Positions 1-8,149 are shown, numbered from the stretch's first letter. The stretch: DNA of 51,437 nt from an uncultured Novosphingobium sp. (GCA_946886365.1 CAMPIM010000006.1:1-51437); one strand, 5' to 3'. Program-made: numbers and translations. Notes: generated by a model from the sequence alone, not told the origin.

Positions 1-614
1 AAGACGTCGATGTGCGGGATCACGTTGAAGGCGATCTGCTTGGTGAACTTCTTCGCCTCGGCCGGATCGCCCACGAAGATGTTGCGCGACTGTTCGAACA
101 GCTCGTCCATGCCCTCTTTGCCCGCGCCGGATACCGACTGGTAGGTGGCGACGACGACGCGCTTGATCTTCGCTGCGTCATGCAGGGGCTTGAGCGCAAC
201 AACCATCTGCGCGGTCGAGCAGTTCGGGTTCGCGATGATGTTCTTCTTCTTGTAGCCATCGATCGCGTCCGGGTTCACCTCGGGCACGATCAGCGGCACG
301 TCCGGGTCCATGCGGTAAAGCGACGAATTGTCGATCACCACGCAGCCAGCCGCAGCCGCCTTGGGCGCATATTCAGCCGTCGGGCCAGAGCCTGCGGCGA
401 ACAGGGCGATGTCCCAGCCCGTGAAGTCGAAATGCTCGATATTCTTGACTTTAAGAGTCTTGCCGGTGTCACCGAAATCAACTTCGGTGCCATGCGACCG
501 GGACGATGCGACCGCCGCGATCTCGTCAATCGGGAACTCGCGCTCGGCGAGAATGGTCAGCATTTCGCGGCCCACATTGCCCGTGGCACCAACGACGACG
601 ACCTTGTAACCCAT
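1..614 (-). CDS. asd: Aspartate-semialdehyde dehydrogenase, N-terminal part (cut by window start)
   Basis: The enzyme reduces aspartyl-phosphate to aspartate semialdehyde with NADPH, in the pathway to lysine/diaminopimelate, threonine and methionine. The visible product starts MGYKVVVVGATGNVGREML, a Rossmann NADPH-binding start with GATGNVG, and contains the catalytic cysteine context NPNCSTAQM around residue 129 followed by the SVSGAG motif. The ATG is at 612-614. The 3' end lies outside the window, so about 204 of roughly 340 residues are seen. It is a host housekeeping gene and marks the left chromosomal flank. Confidence 0.95.
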   Translation of the reverse strand, partial: MGYKVVVVGATGNVGREMLTILAEREFPIDEIAAVASSRSHGTEVDFGDTGKTLKVKNIEHFDFTGWDIALFAAGSGPTAEYAPKAAAAGCVVIDNSSLYRMDPDVPLIVPEVNPDAIDGYKKKNIIANPNCSTAQMVVALKPLHDAAKIKRVVVATYQSVSGAGKEGMDELFEQSRNIFVGDPAEAKKFTKQIAFNVIPHIDV

Positions 615-625
615 GACTAAAGACT

Positions 626-651
626 CCACTCCATGCAAAAATGCGGAGTGG
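626..651 (-). terminator. Hairpin between the peptidase gene and asd
   Basis: CCACTCC (626-632) and GGAGTGG (645-651) form a perfect 7-bp inverted repeat, with an inner GCA/TGC pair around an A tract. Read leftward it follows the peptidase gene stop by about 60 nt and precedes asd, so it could be an intrinsic terminator or part of the asd leader. The T tract after the stem is poor. Confidence 0.35.
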
Positions 652-711
652 GCGCCATAGCGTTGTCCCGGCAATTGTCCAGCATGAAGCGGCTTTGCGG
701 GCCGATAGCCT

Positions 712-2946
712 TTATTTACCCGGCGGCGGCTCCTCGCGCGCGGTTCCGTTGCGGCGGAGGAAATCCTCGATCGTGCGCCACAGGTGGATGCTGATGCCGG
801 GGCCGCCCACGCGGTGCGTCTGGCCGGGATAGACCATCATCTCGAACGGCACGGCTTCTGCCTGCATCCGCGCCATCAAGGCGGTGGCGTTGTCGAACAC
901 GACATTGTCATCGGACATGCCGTGGATCAGCAGCATCGGGTCCTTGATCTTGACGGCATCGTCGATGGCGCCGGACGCCGGATAGGCGCTTGGGCGATCC
1001 TGTGGCTTGCCCAGATACCGCTCAGTATAATGCGTGTCGTAAAGCTCCCAGCGAGTTACGGGAGCGCCCGCGATAGCGGCAGAGAACAGGCCTGGCGCCT
1101 TTTCCAGCAGCTTGACCGACATATAGCCGCCATAGGACCAACCATAGGTCGCGATCCGCTGCGGATCGACATAGGGCTGAGATTTCAACCACTCGACGCC
1201 CTTTAGCTGGTCGTCGACCTCTACCGTGCCCATTGCACGATATAATTGATCCTCGAACGCCTTGCCGCGATCCGGCGTGCCCCTGTTATCGACTGCAAAG
1301 ACGATCCAGCCGCGATCCACCAGATATTGATAGACGGGCGATCCCCACTGATTGGTGACGACCCTACCCGCTCCCGGCCCGCCATAATGCAGCATGAAGA
1401 CGGGGTATTGCTTGCCCGGCTCCAGCGGCGGGGTCATGATCCGTGTATAGAGCGTTGATCCGTCCGCCGCCTTGATCGTGCCAAAGCGCGTCTTGGCATG
1501 GCTGGCGAGGTAAGGGGCGTAGGGGTGATCCCCGGTCATGGCATTTTCCGACAGCCACCCAAGCCGCTTGCCGCTGCCATCGGCCAGATAGACCTGCTTG
1601 GGCTGGTCCGTGTTGCTGCGAGAGATCACCAGATGCGTTGCGCCGCTGTCCATCACCGCATCGTTCCACCAGCCATTGCTGGTCAACTGCCGCAACGGCC
1701 CCTTGCCCGACAGGGAGGCTGCGTAAAGCTGCTGCTCCAAAGGCGTTTCGCGATTGCCGGTGAAATAGACGGTGCCCTGCCGTTCATCCACCGCCACCAC
1801 GTCCCGCACTTCCCATGCACCGCTGGTCAGCGCGACCCACTTGCCGCCGCGAACATGGTAGAGATGGCCGTGCTCCGTCTTCTCCGACCACCACAGGAAG
1901 CTGCCGTCATTCAGCGGCTTGAAGTTATTGCTGAGGTTGATCCAGCTTTTCGCTCCTTCGGTCAGGACGATCTTGGACTTGCCCGTCGCGGGATCGACCG
2001 CCAGCAGATCGAGCCGCTTCTGGTCACGGGTCTGGCGCTGGACATAGAGCGTCCGCCCGTCCTTCGACCAATCGACCCGCGCCAGATAGATGTCGCTGTC
2101 ATCGCCAAGGTCGACCTTGACTTGGCCACCGCCATCCGGCCGCATGACGTAGAGGTCAACCAGCGCGTTGGGCGTTCCCGCTGCGGGATAGCGCTGCTGA
2201 TAGACTTTCGTGCCCTCGCCGCCGATCGCCGTGCGGGTGACGATACCGACCGGTCCTTCATCCACGCGAGCAACCGCGATCAACTGGTCATCCGGCGACC
2301 ACCAATAGCCGGTGCGCCGGTCCATTTCCTCCTGCGCCACGAACTCGGCCACGCCCCAACTGACCGTGTCACTCGCCCCCTGCGTCACCTGCCGCTCCCG
2401 CGCACCGATCGGCTGCACGAAGAGGTTGCCGTCGCGCACGAAGGAGACAAAGCCACCCTTGGGACTGACCACGCCATTCAGTTCGCTGCTCGGAGTGTTG
2501 GTCAGGCGGGAGACCTGGCCATCGAGCGATGCAAGGTAAAGATCGCCATCCACCGGGACGAGGATGCTCCTGCCATTGGGAGCCCAGTCATAGCTGATGA
2601 TCCCGGTGCTGCCTGCAACCGACCGATCCCGTTCGCGCTGCATCTTTTCCGCTTCTGAAAGTTCGGCGCCGCTGCCGGTCTTCCTTGAATCCACCAACAT
2701 GCGCTCCGCTCCGGTCGCGCTGTCGATGGCCCAAAGGTCCAGCCGTTCCTTCTCGTCCGCGCGGGGCTTGAGCAGCGTGACAAGCTTGCCATCTGGCGAG
2801 AGCTTCAGCGCTCGCGGCTGAGGCCCCGATAGATCGGGATTGGCGAAGATGCGCTCCAGCGTCAGTTGCTGTTGTGCGCAAACCGGGATGGCAGCACTTG
2901 CCAGCAGTGCCAGAGCGGCTGCGCTGCCCTTCAGCAATGAGGACAT
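712..2946 (-). CDS. Prolyl oligopeptidase-family (S9B, DPP-IV-like) exported serine peptidase
   Basis: The 744-aa product has a signal peptide (MSSLLKGSAAALALLASAA, cleavage near CAQ|QQ), so it should act in the periplasm, removing dipeptides from peptide N termini. The N-terminal half is a beta-propeller-like DPP-IV domain with the DPP-IV type segment EFVAQEEMDRRTGYWWSPD. The C-terminal alpha/beta-hydrolase domain has the nucleophile motif GWSYGGY (Ser about 604), an acid in SDDN (about 679) and His in GQTHRV (about 711). Length and motif order fit the family. It is a host gene; the phage attachment site lies just upstream of it. Confidence 0.93.
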   Translation of the reverse strand: MSSLLKGSAAALALLASAAIPVCAQQQLTLERIFANPDLSGPQPRALKLSPDGKLVTLLKPRADEKERLDLWAIDSATGAERMLVDSRKTGSGAELSEAEKMQRERDRSVAGSTGIISYDWAPNGRSILVPVDGDLYLASLDGQVSRLTNTPSSELNGVVSPKGGFVSFVRDGNLFVQPIGARERQVTQGASDTVSWGVAEFVAQEEMDRRTGYWWSPDDQLIAVARVDEGPVGIVTRTAIGGEGTKVYQQRYPAAGTPNALVDLYVMRPDGGGQVKVDLGDDSDIYLARVDWSKDGRTLYVQRQTRDQKRLDLLAVDPATGKSKIVLTEGAKSWINLSNNFKPLNDGSFLWWSEKTEHGHLYHVRGGKWVALTSGAWEVRDVVAVDERQGTVYFTGNRETPLEQQLYAASLSGKGPLRQLTSNGWWNDAVMDSGATHLVISRSNTDQPKQVYLADGSGKRLGWLSENAMTGDHPYAPYLASHAKTRFGTIKAADGSTLYTRIMTPPLEPGKQYPVFMLHYGGPGAGRVVTNQWGSPVYQYLVDRGWIVFAVDNRGTPDRGKAFEDQLYRAMGTVEVDDQLKGVEWLKSQPYVDPQRIATYGWSYGGYMSVKLLEKAPGLFSAAIAGAPVTRWELYDTHYTERYLGKPQDRPSAYPASGAIDDAVKIKDPMLLIHGMSDDNVVFDNATALMARMQAEAVPFEMMVYPGQTHRVGGPGISIHLWRTIEDFLRRNGTAREEPPPGK

Positions 2947-3060
2947 CCTTATCCTTTCGCCTCGGCCAAGACAGCCGGATGTATCACCGCGAGTTAACGC
3001 GGAGCGGACGAAAAGATCAATGTAGGGACATAATCTTTCTCACCATGACCGGAGGAGATC

Positions 3061-3109
3061 ATGGTGGGCGCGACAGGGATTGAACCTGTGACCCCACCCG
3101 TGTGAAGGG
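3061..3109 (-). repeat. attL: attL core: 3' remnant of tRNA-Val
   Basis: These 49 bases are identical to 50390-50438. They hold the 3' half of a tRNA-Val gene on the minus strand, from the 3' part of the anticodon stem-loop through the T arm and CCA plus one base. The 5' tRNA half is missing here, so this is a remnant created by phage integration rather than a working tRNA. The integrase gene starts its 3' end 45 bp away. Confidence 0.93.
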
Positions 3110-3153
3110 GGAAATCGGTTCAATGCAGCGCGTTGATTCAAAAGACATATTCG

Positions 3154-4278
3154 TCATTTCCTCTTCGCCTTTGTACGCGATTTGTACGAAACAGCGCCAG
3201 CGGAAAGTTTGATCTTGGTGATCTTTTCCGCCTCCTTCAGGCCTCGATAGAAGGCGTCATGCACCTTCCCCGTGACCTCTTCAGCATGGGTGTAGGTGCG
3301 CTTCATCAAGGCAGTGTCTGCCCACCCGCCCCACTCGCCCGCTGCCTTCTCATCGATCGCCTGGCGGACGTTCATCTCCTGTCCGAAGCCGTGGCGGCCA
3401 GCAGCGTGGAATGGAATGTACGGGATGCCAGCTTCCTCGCACGCCTTGTTCCATCCCTTGCGCGGGCTGGACCGATCAGCAAAGCCGAATAGGCGGCGGT
3501 TGTCGTCCACGCGCTTGACGCCACGCGGATAGAATTTCGTGAGCGCCTTCAGTTCTTCGACCAGCTCGGGCGGAATATCCAGCCATCGATCTTCGTGGCC
3601 TTTCGCGCCGGGGATGCAGAGCTTGCCCTCATCCGGCTTGAAGTGCCGTTCAGGGTGCATCGCCACGGATTGGCTGATGCGAGCGCCAGTCACAAACATG
3701 GTGAGCGCCAAGGCTGCGTGACGCTGTGGGGCGTGCTGGCGAAATTGCAGCAGCCATTCCCAGCTTCCCGGCTCGCGCTTGACCCGGCTGCGCTTCCCGC
3801 GCCGTTTGTCTTGCTTCACCCGATCCTGTTTAGAGAAGCCCTTGACCCGGAAGGCCTCGCCCTTGTCGCTGTCGCGGAAATTGTTGATGACGGCGCGCAC
3901 GGGCGTGATGACCTGGCGCGTCCATGTGTCGGTTGAGGCATTTGGATAGAGCTTCACCGCCAGATCGCGAACATCTTTAGGGGCGATCGATGACAGCAGT
4001 TTGCTTCCCCATTCCGTGACGATCGGGATCAGATAGCCAGAGGTCTTTGCATTCGCCGGATAGAGCATGACAGACTCCGCGAAGGTGAGCATCTTGTTGG
4101 CACCGAGTAGATGCTCATTTATGCGGCGCTCTTCTTCGTCGCGGCACCACGCCCAAGCGCCTGCTGCTTCAACTGCTCCAGTGCTGCATCGGTAGTATTC
4201 CGTGATCGGCCTGCCGAGATATTCAACCCGGCCCTTCGCCCACCATGTCGCGCCCCTTCTGTAGGGTTCGAGCGGCAT
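3154..4278 (-). CDS. int: Phage tyrosine-recombinase integrase
   Basis: A site-specific recombinase that would join attP to the tRNA-Val attB. Start chosen at 4278 (MPLEPYRRGA), which has a GGAGAA ribosome-binding site, giving 374 aa; an upstream ATG-type start exists but is less protein-like. The basic/aromatic N terminus resembles an arm-type DNA-binding domain, residues ~70-150 a SAM-like core-binding domain, and ~175-345 the catalytic domain: Arg200 (TGARIS), Lys226 (GAKGHE), His291/Arg295 (HAAGRHG) and Tyr329 (RTYTHA). The HxxR box is spaced HxxxR, a variant. It lies beside attL and points toward it; its 3' end contains two putative arm-type sites. Confidence 0.93.
   Translation of the reverse strand: MPLEPYRRGATWWAKGRVEYLGRPITEYYRCSTGAVEAAGAWAWCRDEEERRINEHLLGANKMLTFAESVMLYPANAKTSGYLIPIVTEWGSKLLSSIAPKDVRDLAVKLYPNASTDTWTRQVITPVRAVINNFRDSDKGEAFRVKGFSKQDRVKQDKRRGKRSRVKREPGSWEWLLQFRQHAPQRHAALALTMFVTGARISQSVAMHPERHFKPDEGKLCIPGAKGHEDRWLDIPPELVEELKALTKFYPRGVKRVDDNRRLFGFADRSSPRKGWNKACEEAGIPYIPFHAAGRHGFGQEMNVRQAIDEKAAGEWGGWADTALMKRTYTHAEEVTGKVHDAFYRGLKEAEKITKIKLSAGAVSYKSRTKAKRK
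3171..3190 (+). promoter_or_regulatory. Putative integrase arm-type site pair, left
   Basis: Two copies of TTGTACG (3171-3177 and 3182-3190, the second reading TTGTACGAA) are spaced 11 bp start to start. A matching pair with the same 11-bp spacing lies at 50269-50288, inside the other phage end. Such tandem sites flanking the core on both phage arms are what integrase arm-binding sites look like. The pair lies in the last codons of the integrase gene, so coding constraint cannot be excluded on this side. Confidence 0.5.
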
Positions 4279-4502
4279 CGTTTTTCTCCGAGAATTATGT
4301 CCATCTGTGCAGGGGTGATAAGCATCAGCCTGCCCAGCTTGTGATATGCATCGAGTTTGTGGGCCTTCTCCCGCAAGGTGCGCTCGGATATATCGAGCCC
4401 TCGTCCTGCAAGAATTTTGACCCATTCCGATGGCGGCTTGCCACGGTCCAGGATGGTGGAGCCGGTCTTGTCCGCAGGCTCGATTGGTGCATGCAGTCCC
4501 AT
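4119..4502 (-). CDS. xis: Putative excisionase / directionality factor
   Basis: The 127-aa product starts MGLHAPIEPADKTGS at 4502 behind a GGGGGAG site. Residues ~20-70 look like a winged-helix DNA-binding unit (ERTLREKAHKLDAYHKLGR, then LMLITPAQMDIIL), a pattern I know from excisionase-like genes upstream of alphaproteobacterial phage integrases. The C-terminal third is basic and low-complexity. Its 3' 160 bp overlap the integrase gene in another frame, an unusually long overlap. Function is inferred from motif and position; a general regulator of the integrase is the alternative. Confidence 0.7.
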   Translation of the reverse strand: MGLHAPIEPADKTGSTILDRGKPPSEWVKILAGRGLDISERTLREKAHKLDAYHKLGRLMLITPAQMDIILGEKRCRSNPTEGARHGGRRAGLNISAGRSRNTTDAALEQLKQQALGRGAATKKSAA

Positions 4503-4509
4503 ACTCCCC

Positions 4510-4893
4510 CTACCCCTCCTGATCGCCGTGGAGGGCGGCGGGCTGATAATATGGCGTCCCCCTCCTCGCCTCTGGTGGCTCAACGTCAAGCGGGTGACTG
4601 CTCAGCACAACGTCTGAACCGGCCCGCGCGAACTGGATATATTGCCGGTTGTGGCTGACATAGAAGGCGAGCTCGCCAGAAATGGTTAGTGGCTCGCCCC
4701 AGCGCTCTGGGATGGGTTCGGCGGCAACTTTGGCCATCTTCAGGAACGCCCGAAAGTCAACGTCATCGCGATAGCCACAATATGACCGCCAAGCATCAGC
4801 CAGTGCCTTCTGCCGCGAACGGGCCGGATAGACGTAGCTATCAAATCCAGAAACCGACACGCGGAACGGCTTGAGAATGAAACCATCACTCAT
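4510..4893 (-). CDS. Hypothetical phage protein (127 aa)
   Basis: The start MSDGFILKPFRVSVSGF at 4893 overlaps the upstream stop codon as ATGA, which decides the start. The product is rich in aromatic residues (FDSYVYPARS, YCGYRDD), suggesting a small globular beta-containing fold. I recognise no family. It is translationally coupled to 4890-5558 within the leftward early operon. Confidence 0.75.
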   Translation of the reverse strand: MSDGFILKPFRVSVSGFDSYVYPARSRQKALADAWRSYCGYRDDVDFRAFLKMAKVAAEPIPERWGEPLTISGELAFYVSHNRQYIQFARAGSDVVLSSHPLDVEPPEARRGTPYYQPAALHGDQEG

Positions 4894-5558
4894 GCCCTCG
4901 GCTCCTTGATGGTGGCCATTGCCTCGCGATAAGGGCCTTTCAGCCACTCATCCATGCGGCGATAGAATGCTGACATAGGCTCAAACTTGCTAGGTATCGG
5001 GACGTTTCGCAAAGCCTCCCTCACCTTATCATCAACCCCACCAGAGAAGGCGCGGCGGTGGGCTGCGATATGCTCGGTTAGGGTTCTGATCGCGTTCTCC
5101 TTATAGGATGGCGAACCCCACTCTGCGTAGCCTGCTGCGTCCCCAAGGACCGCATCAAAAGCATCCTCTGCGGCCTGTCGGTCTGTAACCTCCCCCTCTA
5201 CCGGGATGGGTGCGGCAACAGTTTCTGGCGGGGTGGATAGGGCGCGGCGCAATACTTCCTCAACGATGCCGACACGATAGTTCGGCATGTTGGGCGCGTG
5301 GCGATAAAGGTTGACCCGGATCGCGGCTGCAAGCTCGCCTATATCTATCTCGCGCACCCTACCATGCGATGGGGTGCGGGAGAGAAGCTTCAGGTTGGCG
5401 TGATACGCGCCATACTGACCCTCTTCATCGAAATCGCACCATACCGTGCCATCATCCGAAGGCTCGCCTGACACTGTGCCAATCCACCCATAGCTGAGGT
5501 GCTTAACGCGGTCGCCAGCCTGGAAGCCCCCGCCGCTCTTGATCTGGTCATTGGTCAT
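4890..5558 (-). CDS. Hypothetical phage protein (222 aa) with N-terminal SH3-like segment
   Basis: Residues ~12-60 (FQAGDRVKHLSYGWIGTVSGE, then VWCDFDEEG) read like a small SH3/KOW-type beta barrel, as found in CarD- or hypothetical phage proteins. The rest is helical and mosaic, with a segment ending GPYREAMATIKEPRA. It overlaps its neighbours at both ends by ATGA. No function can be assigned. Confidence 0.75.
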   Translation of the reverse strand: MTNDQIKSGGGFQAGDRVKHLSYGWIGTVSGEPSDDGTVWCDFDEEGQYGAYHANLKLLSRTPSHGRVREIDIGELAAAIRVNLYRHAPNMPNYRVGIVEEVLRRALSTPPETVAAPIPVEGEVTDRQAAEDAFDAVLGDAAGYAEWGSPSYKENAIRTLTEHIAAHRRAFSGGVDDKVREALRNVPIPSKFEPMSAFYRRMDEWLKGPYREAMATIKEPRA

Positions 5559-5773
5559 ATCGGAAATTCCTCAATCCATATTTTGAAGCCATCGCGCATC
5601 GACCGGATGCCAGCGTTGTAGCTTTCAAACTGCTCGTCACTCATGTCGCGGAATGCTTCGTCCTGCCGGTCCTTCTCGCTGACGGCCCAATTACTTTCCG
5701 CCCACGACAGAAATTCATCGATCTTGGACCGAAACAAGCCTTCAACCTCGCTGGCAAGGTCAAGAGCGCTCAT
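5555..5773 (-). CDS. Small acidic hypothetical protein (72 aa)
   Basis: The product begins MSALDLASEVEGLFRSK and is strongly acidic and helical. It overlaps the next gene by ATGA and ends the spacing of a tightly packed minus-strand operon. Unrecognised; small acidic early phage proteins sometimes act as inhibitors or DNA mimics, but nothing here proves that. Confidence 0.7.
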   Translation of the reverse strand: MSALDLASEVEGLFRSKIDEFLSWAESNWAVSEKDRQDEAFRDMSDEQFESYNAGIRSMRDGFKIWIEEFPI

Positions 5774-5774
5774 G

Positions 5775-6029
5775 CTATCGTTGCTCCGGGGTGGTGGAAT
5801 GGGCTGGCTGGTTCATCGGCGCTTCCCACCAGCGATGCAGTTCATCGAGGCAGGAGGGGCAAATGTCTGCGCGGCCATCGGCGTTCTTGCCGGGGCCAAT
5901 TCCAACCCAGCGCGGGCCGTTCACTTCGCGATAGGCGATCTGGCCCCAGCTATACATCTGCTCGGATCGGCGGATTTCCTCGATCCCCCTGCAGCGGTCG
6001 CAGGTCATCACTTCGATTGTGCGCTTCAT
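5775..6029 (-). CDS. Zinc-ribbon-like small protein (84 aa)
   Basis: Two CxxC knuckles, CDRC (residues ~10-13) and CPSC (~58-61), frame a beta-rich middle segment, the usual layout of a structural zinc ribbon. Such proteins bind nucleic acid or protein partners. It overlaps the upstream gene by 4 bp. The specific partner is unknown. Confidence 0.72.
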   Translation of the reverse strand: MKRTIEVMTCDRCRGIEEIRRSEQMYSWGQIAYREVNGPRWVGIGPGKNADGRADICPSCLDELHRWWEAPMNQPAHSTTPEQR

Positions 6030-6364
6030 GCGCCTTCCCCTTGTGCGGTGGAGAGGGCGTGGAACACGGCGGAATCCAACGCTACCGGGTCACAGTTCTC
6101 GGATTTGTTGAGCGTGACGACATAACCGATGCAAGCGCCGTCCTTATCGAGCAGCATCGTTCCGCCACCATAGCCCATAGTCGAGCGCGGCACCGTCTTA
6201 ACACTATGCCACGGCATCCCATCCGCAGGGGCAGGCTTGGCCGGGGGTGAGGCGGACAGGTGCGCGCCACGCTCAATGTCATCAGCGACGACGCGCGCGA
6301 TGGTCAGAGGAAAGTTATGATCGACCCCTCGCAGCCAAGCCACGATCTGCTCTCGCTCGCTCAT
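6026..6364 (-). CDS. Hypothetical phage protein (112 aa)
   Basis: The product starts MSEREQIVAWLRG and ends with a HALSTAQGEGA-type tail. The N-terminal part resembles short helical segments that recur in mosaic phage accessory proteins; the middle is glycine-rich (GYGGGTMLL). ATGA overlaps on both sides support it as a real gene. No family recognised. Confidence 0.7.
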   Translation of the reverse strand: MSEREQIVAWLRGVDHNFPLTIARVVADDIERGAHLSASPPAKPAPADGMPWHSVKTVPRSTMGYGGGTMLLDKDGACIGYVVTLNKSENCDPVALDSAVFHALSTAQGEGA

Positions 6365-7161
6365 GCGTCCTTCTCCGGGGTGGCGAGGGCGGCGCGGGCA
6401 GCGTCACATTTGGCGCGGGCTGTTTGCTGGATTATCTGTCCAACGGGGGACACCTCCAGATTACCAGCCTGATATGCGACGGCATCGAGCGTTTCGCACA
6501 GACCTTCGGCGATCTCCCGATACCGTTCCGTAAGACCTTCGGATGGAGTGGGCAGGGCGCGAATTGCGGCATGGGCAAGCCGCTGGAATGTGCCGAGACG
6601 GAAACTGCTGTGAAGATCACCTTCCTCGGATTCGGACGCCCACATTTCCTTCATGATGCGTTCGTGTAGTTCCCCCACCGCAGCCGCAGGGATTACCGAT
6701 GGTGGGGCGGCGGCTTGCGCCAATTCGATTGCGATGCACTCGCGCTGATCGCTTTCCCAATCGGGGAAAATCTCACGCAACTTTGCGTCGATGCGCTTTG
6801 CCGCCGGCTCCACCTCCCCCGCTTGAGGCAGGGCGGCTATGATCTCGGGGGCTTTGGCGAGGGCAGCAGCATAGCCAAGCTCAACGCCATCGACGCGGCT
6901 TTCGTAATATGCGCACTCATCGCACTGACATGCAGCGAAGTGCATATTGGGCCTGTCGCCAGCGATCTTTCGCGCCTCGGCGTCCGTTAGCTCCGCAATC
7001 CCCCTCGCATCTCCCTGTGTTACAGCGGTCGCAACCGTAGTGGAGGCAAGGGCTTCCTTAGCGATAATCGCGATGCCCGCGAGCGCGGTGTGATCGGTTA
7101 TATCGCTGCGGAAGCAGTTCGCCTTGATCTGCTCCAGCGCCTCTCTCAGCTTATCACTCAT
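6361..7161 (-). CDS. Hypothetical mosaic phage protein (266 aa)
   Basis: Helical protein with several amphipathic blocks and a cysteine cluster CQCDEC at about residue 78-83. It looks assembled from modules also seen in other early phage proteins (EALEQIKANCFRS at the start, RALPTPSEG near the end). Coupled by ATGA to both neighbours. Function unknown. Confidence 0.72.
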   Translation of the reverse strand: MSDKLREALEQIKANCFRSDITDHTALAGIAIIAKEALASTTVATAVTQGDARGIAELTDAEARKIAGDRPNMHFAACQCDECAYYESRVDGVELGYAAALAKAPEIIAALPQAGEVEPAAKRIDAKLREIFPDWESDQRECIAIELAQAAAPPSVIPAAAVGELHERIMKEMWASESEEGDLHSSFRLGTFQRLAHAAIRALPTPSEGLTERYREIAEGLCETLDAVAYQAGNLEVSPVGQIIQQTARAKCDAARAALATPEKDA

Positions 7162-7322
7162 TGCTCTTGTTCCTTGGGTTCGCGGGTGCTGGGGTCGATG
7201 TCGTCCGAAAAGCGGCGTTCAATCTCCCGGTCCTGTTCGCGGCAATCAGCGCACATCAGGCCGTGGTCCGCTTCCTTGCCGACGCATTTGATCGACATGG
7301 CGCACATGTTGGCGCCGCTCAT
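7158..7322 (-). CDS. Small cysteine-rich protein (54 aa)
   Basis: The frame encodes MSGANMCAMSIKCVGKEADH and continues to a stop at 7158-7160. Cysteines occur as C..C (residues 7, 13) and CxxC (24-27, CADC), enough for one zinc knuckle. Its start overlaps the 7319 stop and its stop overlaps the next start as ATGA, strong evidence that this short frame is translated. Confidence 0.68.
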   Translation of the reverse strand: MSGANMCAMSIKCVGKEADHGLMCADCREQDREIERRFSDDIDPSTREPKEQEQ

Positions 7323-7522
7323 TTCCGCTCACCATAAAGCGAGCGATCGACTGTCCACATGATCCACGGCCCTGCGCATCCTGACATCAGCATCAGCGGC
7401 AAGCCGATCCACGTTGGCAGGAAGAAGGCGAAGAACATGCCGGGGCAGACTGCCAGCACCAGGAAGGTGAAGGCGCTCATCATCGCCAGAATGAGTTCTG
7501 ACATTTCGCTGCGCTCAACCAT
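7319..7522 (-). CDS. Small two-helix membrane protein (67 aa)
   Basis: From MVERSEMSELILAMM at 7522 the product has two hydrophobic stretches (about residues 8-32 and 35-55) and a short charged tail, so it is probably an inner-membrane hairpin. It overlaps the preceding gene by 8 bp. A second possible ATG lies at 7504. Function unknown. Confidence 0.65.
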   Translation of the reverse strand: MVERSEMSELILAMMSAFTFLVLAVCPGMFFAFFLPTWIGLPLMLMSGCAGPWIMWTVDRSLYGERK

Positions 7523-7775
7523 CGAGAAGCGCCTTTCCTTGTTCGGTGAGGACATATCCAGCGCTGATCGTCGGCTCATCTTCGAAGAAAAGGGTGCGCT
7601 CGTAAGCGACCATTCCCTTGCGAGCCAAAGAGCGGACAACGCGGCGGATCAGGTGAGGCGGCGTGCCGCTCCGTTCAGCAGCCTTGCGGAAGCCAAAGCC
7701 GTAGCCCGGCACGCACTCATCCCAAGCCGTGAGCGCCTTTCGCTCCAGTTCCGTAAGGTGCGGCTGTTCACCCAT
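7515..7775 (-). CDS. Winged-helix-like small protein (86 aa)
   Basis: The arrangement TELERKALTAWDEC ... AAERSGTPPHLIRRVVRSLARKG ... GYVLTEQGKALL matches a winged helix of the MarR/PadR size: first helix, recognition helix, wing, and a terminal LTEQGKALL helix typical of such regulators. It may control early transcription. No ligand or target is evident. Confidence 0.7.
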   Translation of the reverse strand: MGEQPHLTELERKALTAWDECVPGYGFGFRKAAERSGTPPHLIRRVVRSLARKGMVAYERTLFFEDEPTISAGYVLTEQGKALLDG

Positions 7776-7917
7776 GGCGCGCCTTCCTCTCAGGCATAGG
7801 CACCATCCATTCTCTATGGCCCCTCGCCTTCTCTTGCTTGGGGCGCATGGGGGTGGAGGATAGCGCCAGGGTCTTTTCGCGAAGGGCTGGCGCTGAGGGG
7901 TGGCGGTTCATGTTCAT
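7768..7917 (-). CDS. Short basic hypothetical protein (49 aa)
   Basis: The frame MNMNRHPSAPALREKTLALS to the stop at 7768 is supported mainly by the ATGA overlap with the upstream small gene and an 8-bp overlap with the next one. It is very basic with no recognisable fold. Moderate to low certainty. Confidence 0.45.
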   Translation of the reverse strand: MNMNRHPSAPALREKTLALSSTPMRPKQEKARGHREWMVPMPERKARHG

Positions 7918-8060
7918 TCCATCCCCAGCTTGCGGTTGCGAGCGAGGCTGTAATCCAGCTTCGATGTGCGCTTGCCGATCTTGACGGTGACCTTCAGGAG
8001 CGCCACGTCTGCATCGAGCGGGTAGTTGTGAAGTTCTGCAATTGCTTCTGCGATCTTCAT
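7914..8060 (-). CDS. Short hypothetical protein (48 aa)
   Basis: The frame starts MKIAEAIAELHNYPLDADVA and ends in GMEW-free RKLGME. It has an amphipathic helix and a beta-like LLKVTVKIGK segment. The stop overlaps the next start as ATGA. No family recognised. Confidence 0.55.
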   Translation of the reverse strand: MKIAEAIAELHNYPLDADVALLKVTVKIGKRTSKLDYSLARNRKLGME

Positions 8061-8115
8061 CGTAATATCCGGGGCCGCTTGTTCGGCTGACGCCCCGTTC
8101 CCTTGAGAAATTAAG

Positions 8116-8134
8116 CCGCAGGGATTGGCTGCGG
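8116..8134 (-). terminator. Hairpin in the 8061-8149 gap, possible attenuator
   Basis: CCGCAG (8116-8121) and CTGCGG (8129-8134) form a 6-bp stem with a 7-nt loop. On the minus strand it is followed by CTTAATTTC, a weak U-rich tract. It lies just downstream of the 8150-8479 gene and could limit transcription from the recombination genes into the small-gene block. Confidence 0.35.
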
Positions 8135-8149
8135 ATGCCGTGGAGGGGG

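Noticed and set aside
12..620. Long plus-strand frame opposite asd
   Set aside because: It is antisense to a clearly recognised asd gene, with Arg/His-rich composition typical of a shadow frame in GC-rich DNA.
1498..2658. 386-codon plus-strand frame inside the peptidase gene
   Set aside because: It is the complement of the DPP-IV coding sequence and resembles no protein family.
3061..3109. A second tRNA gene at the left end
   Set aside because: Only the 3' half is present and the bases beyond do not form D arm or acceptor pairing; it is an att remnant.
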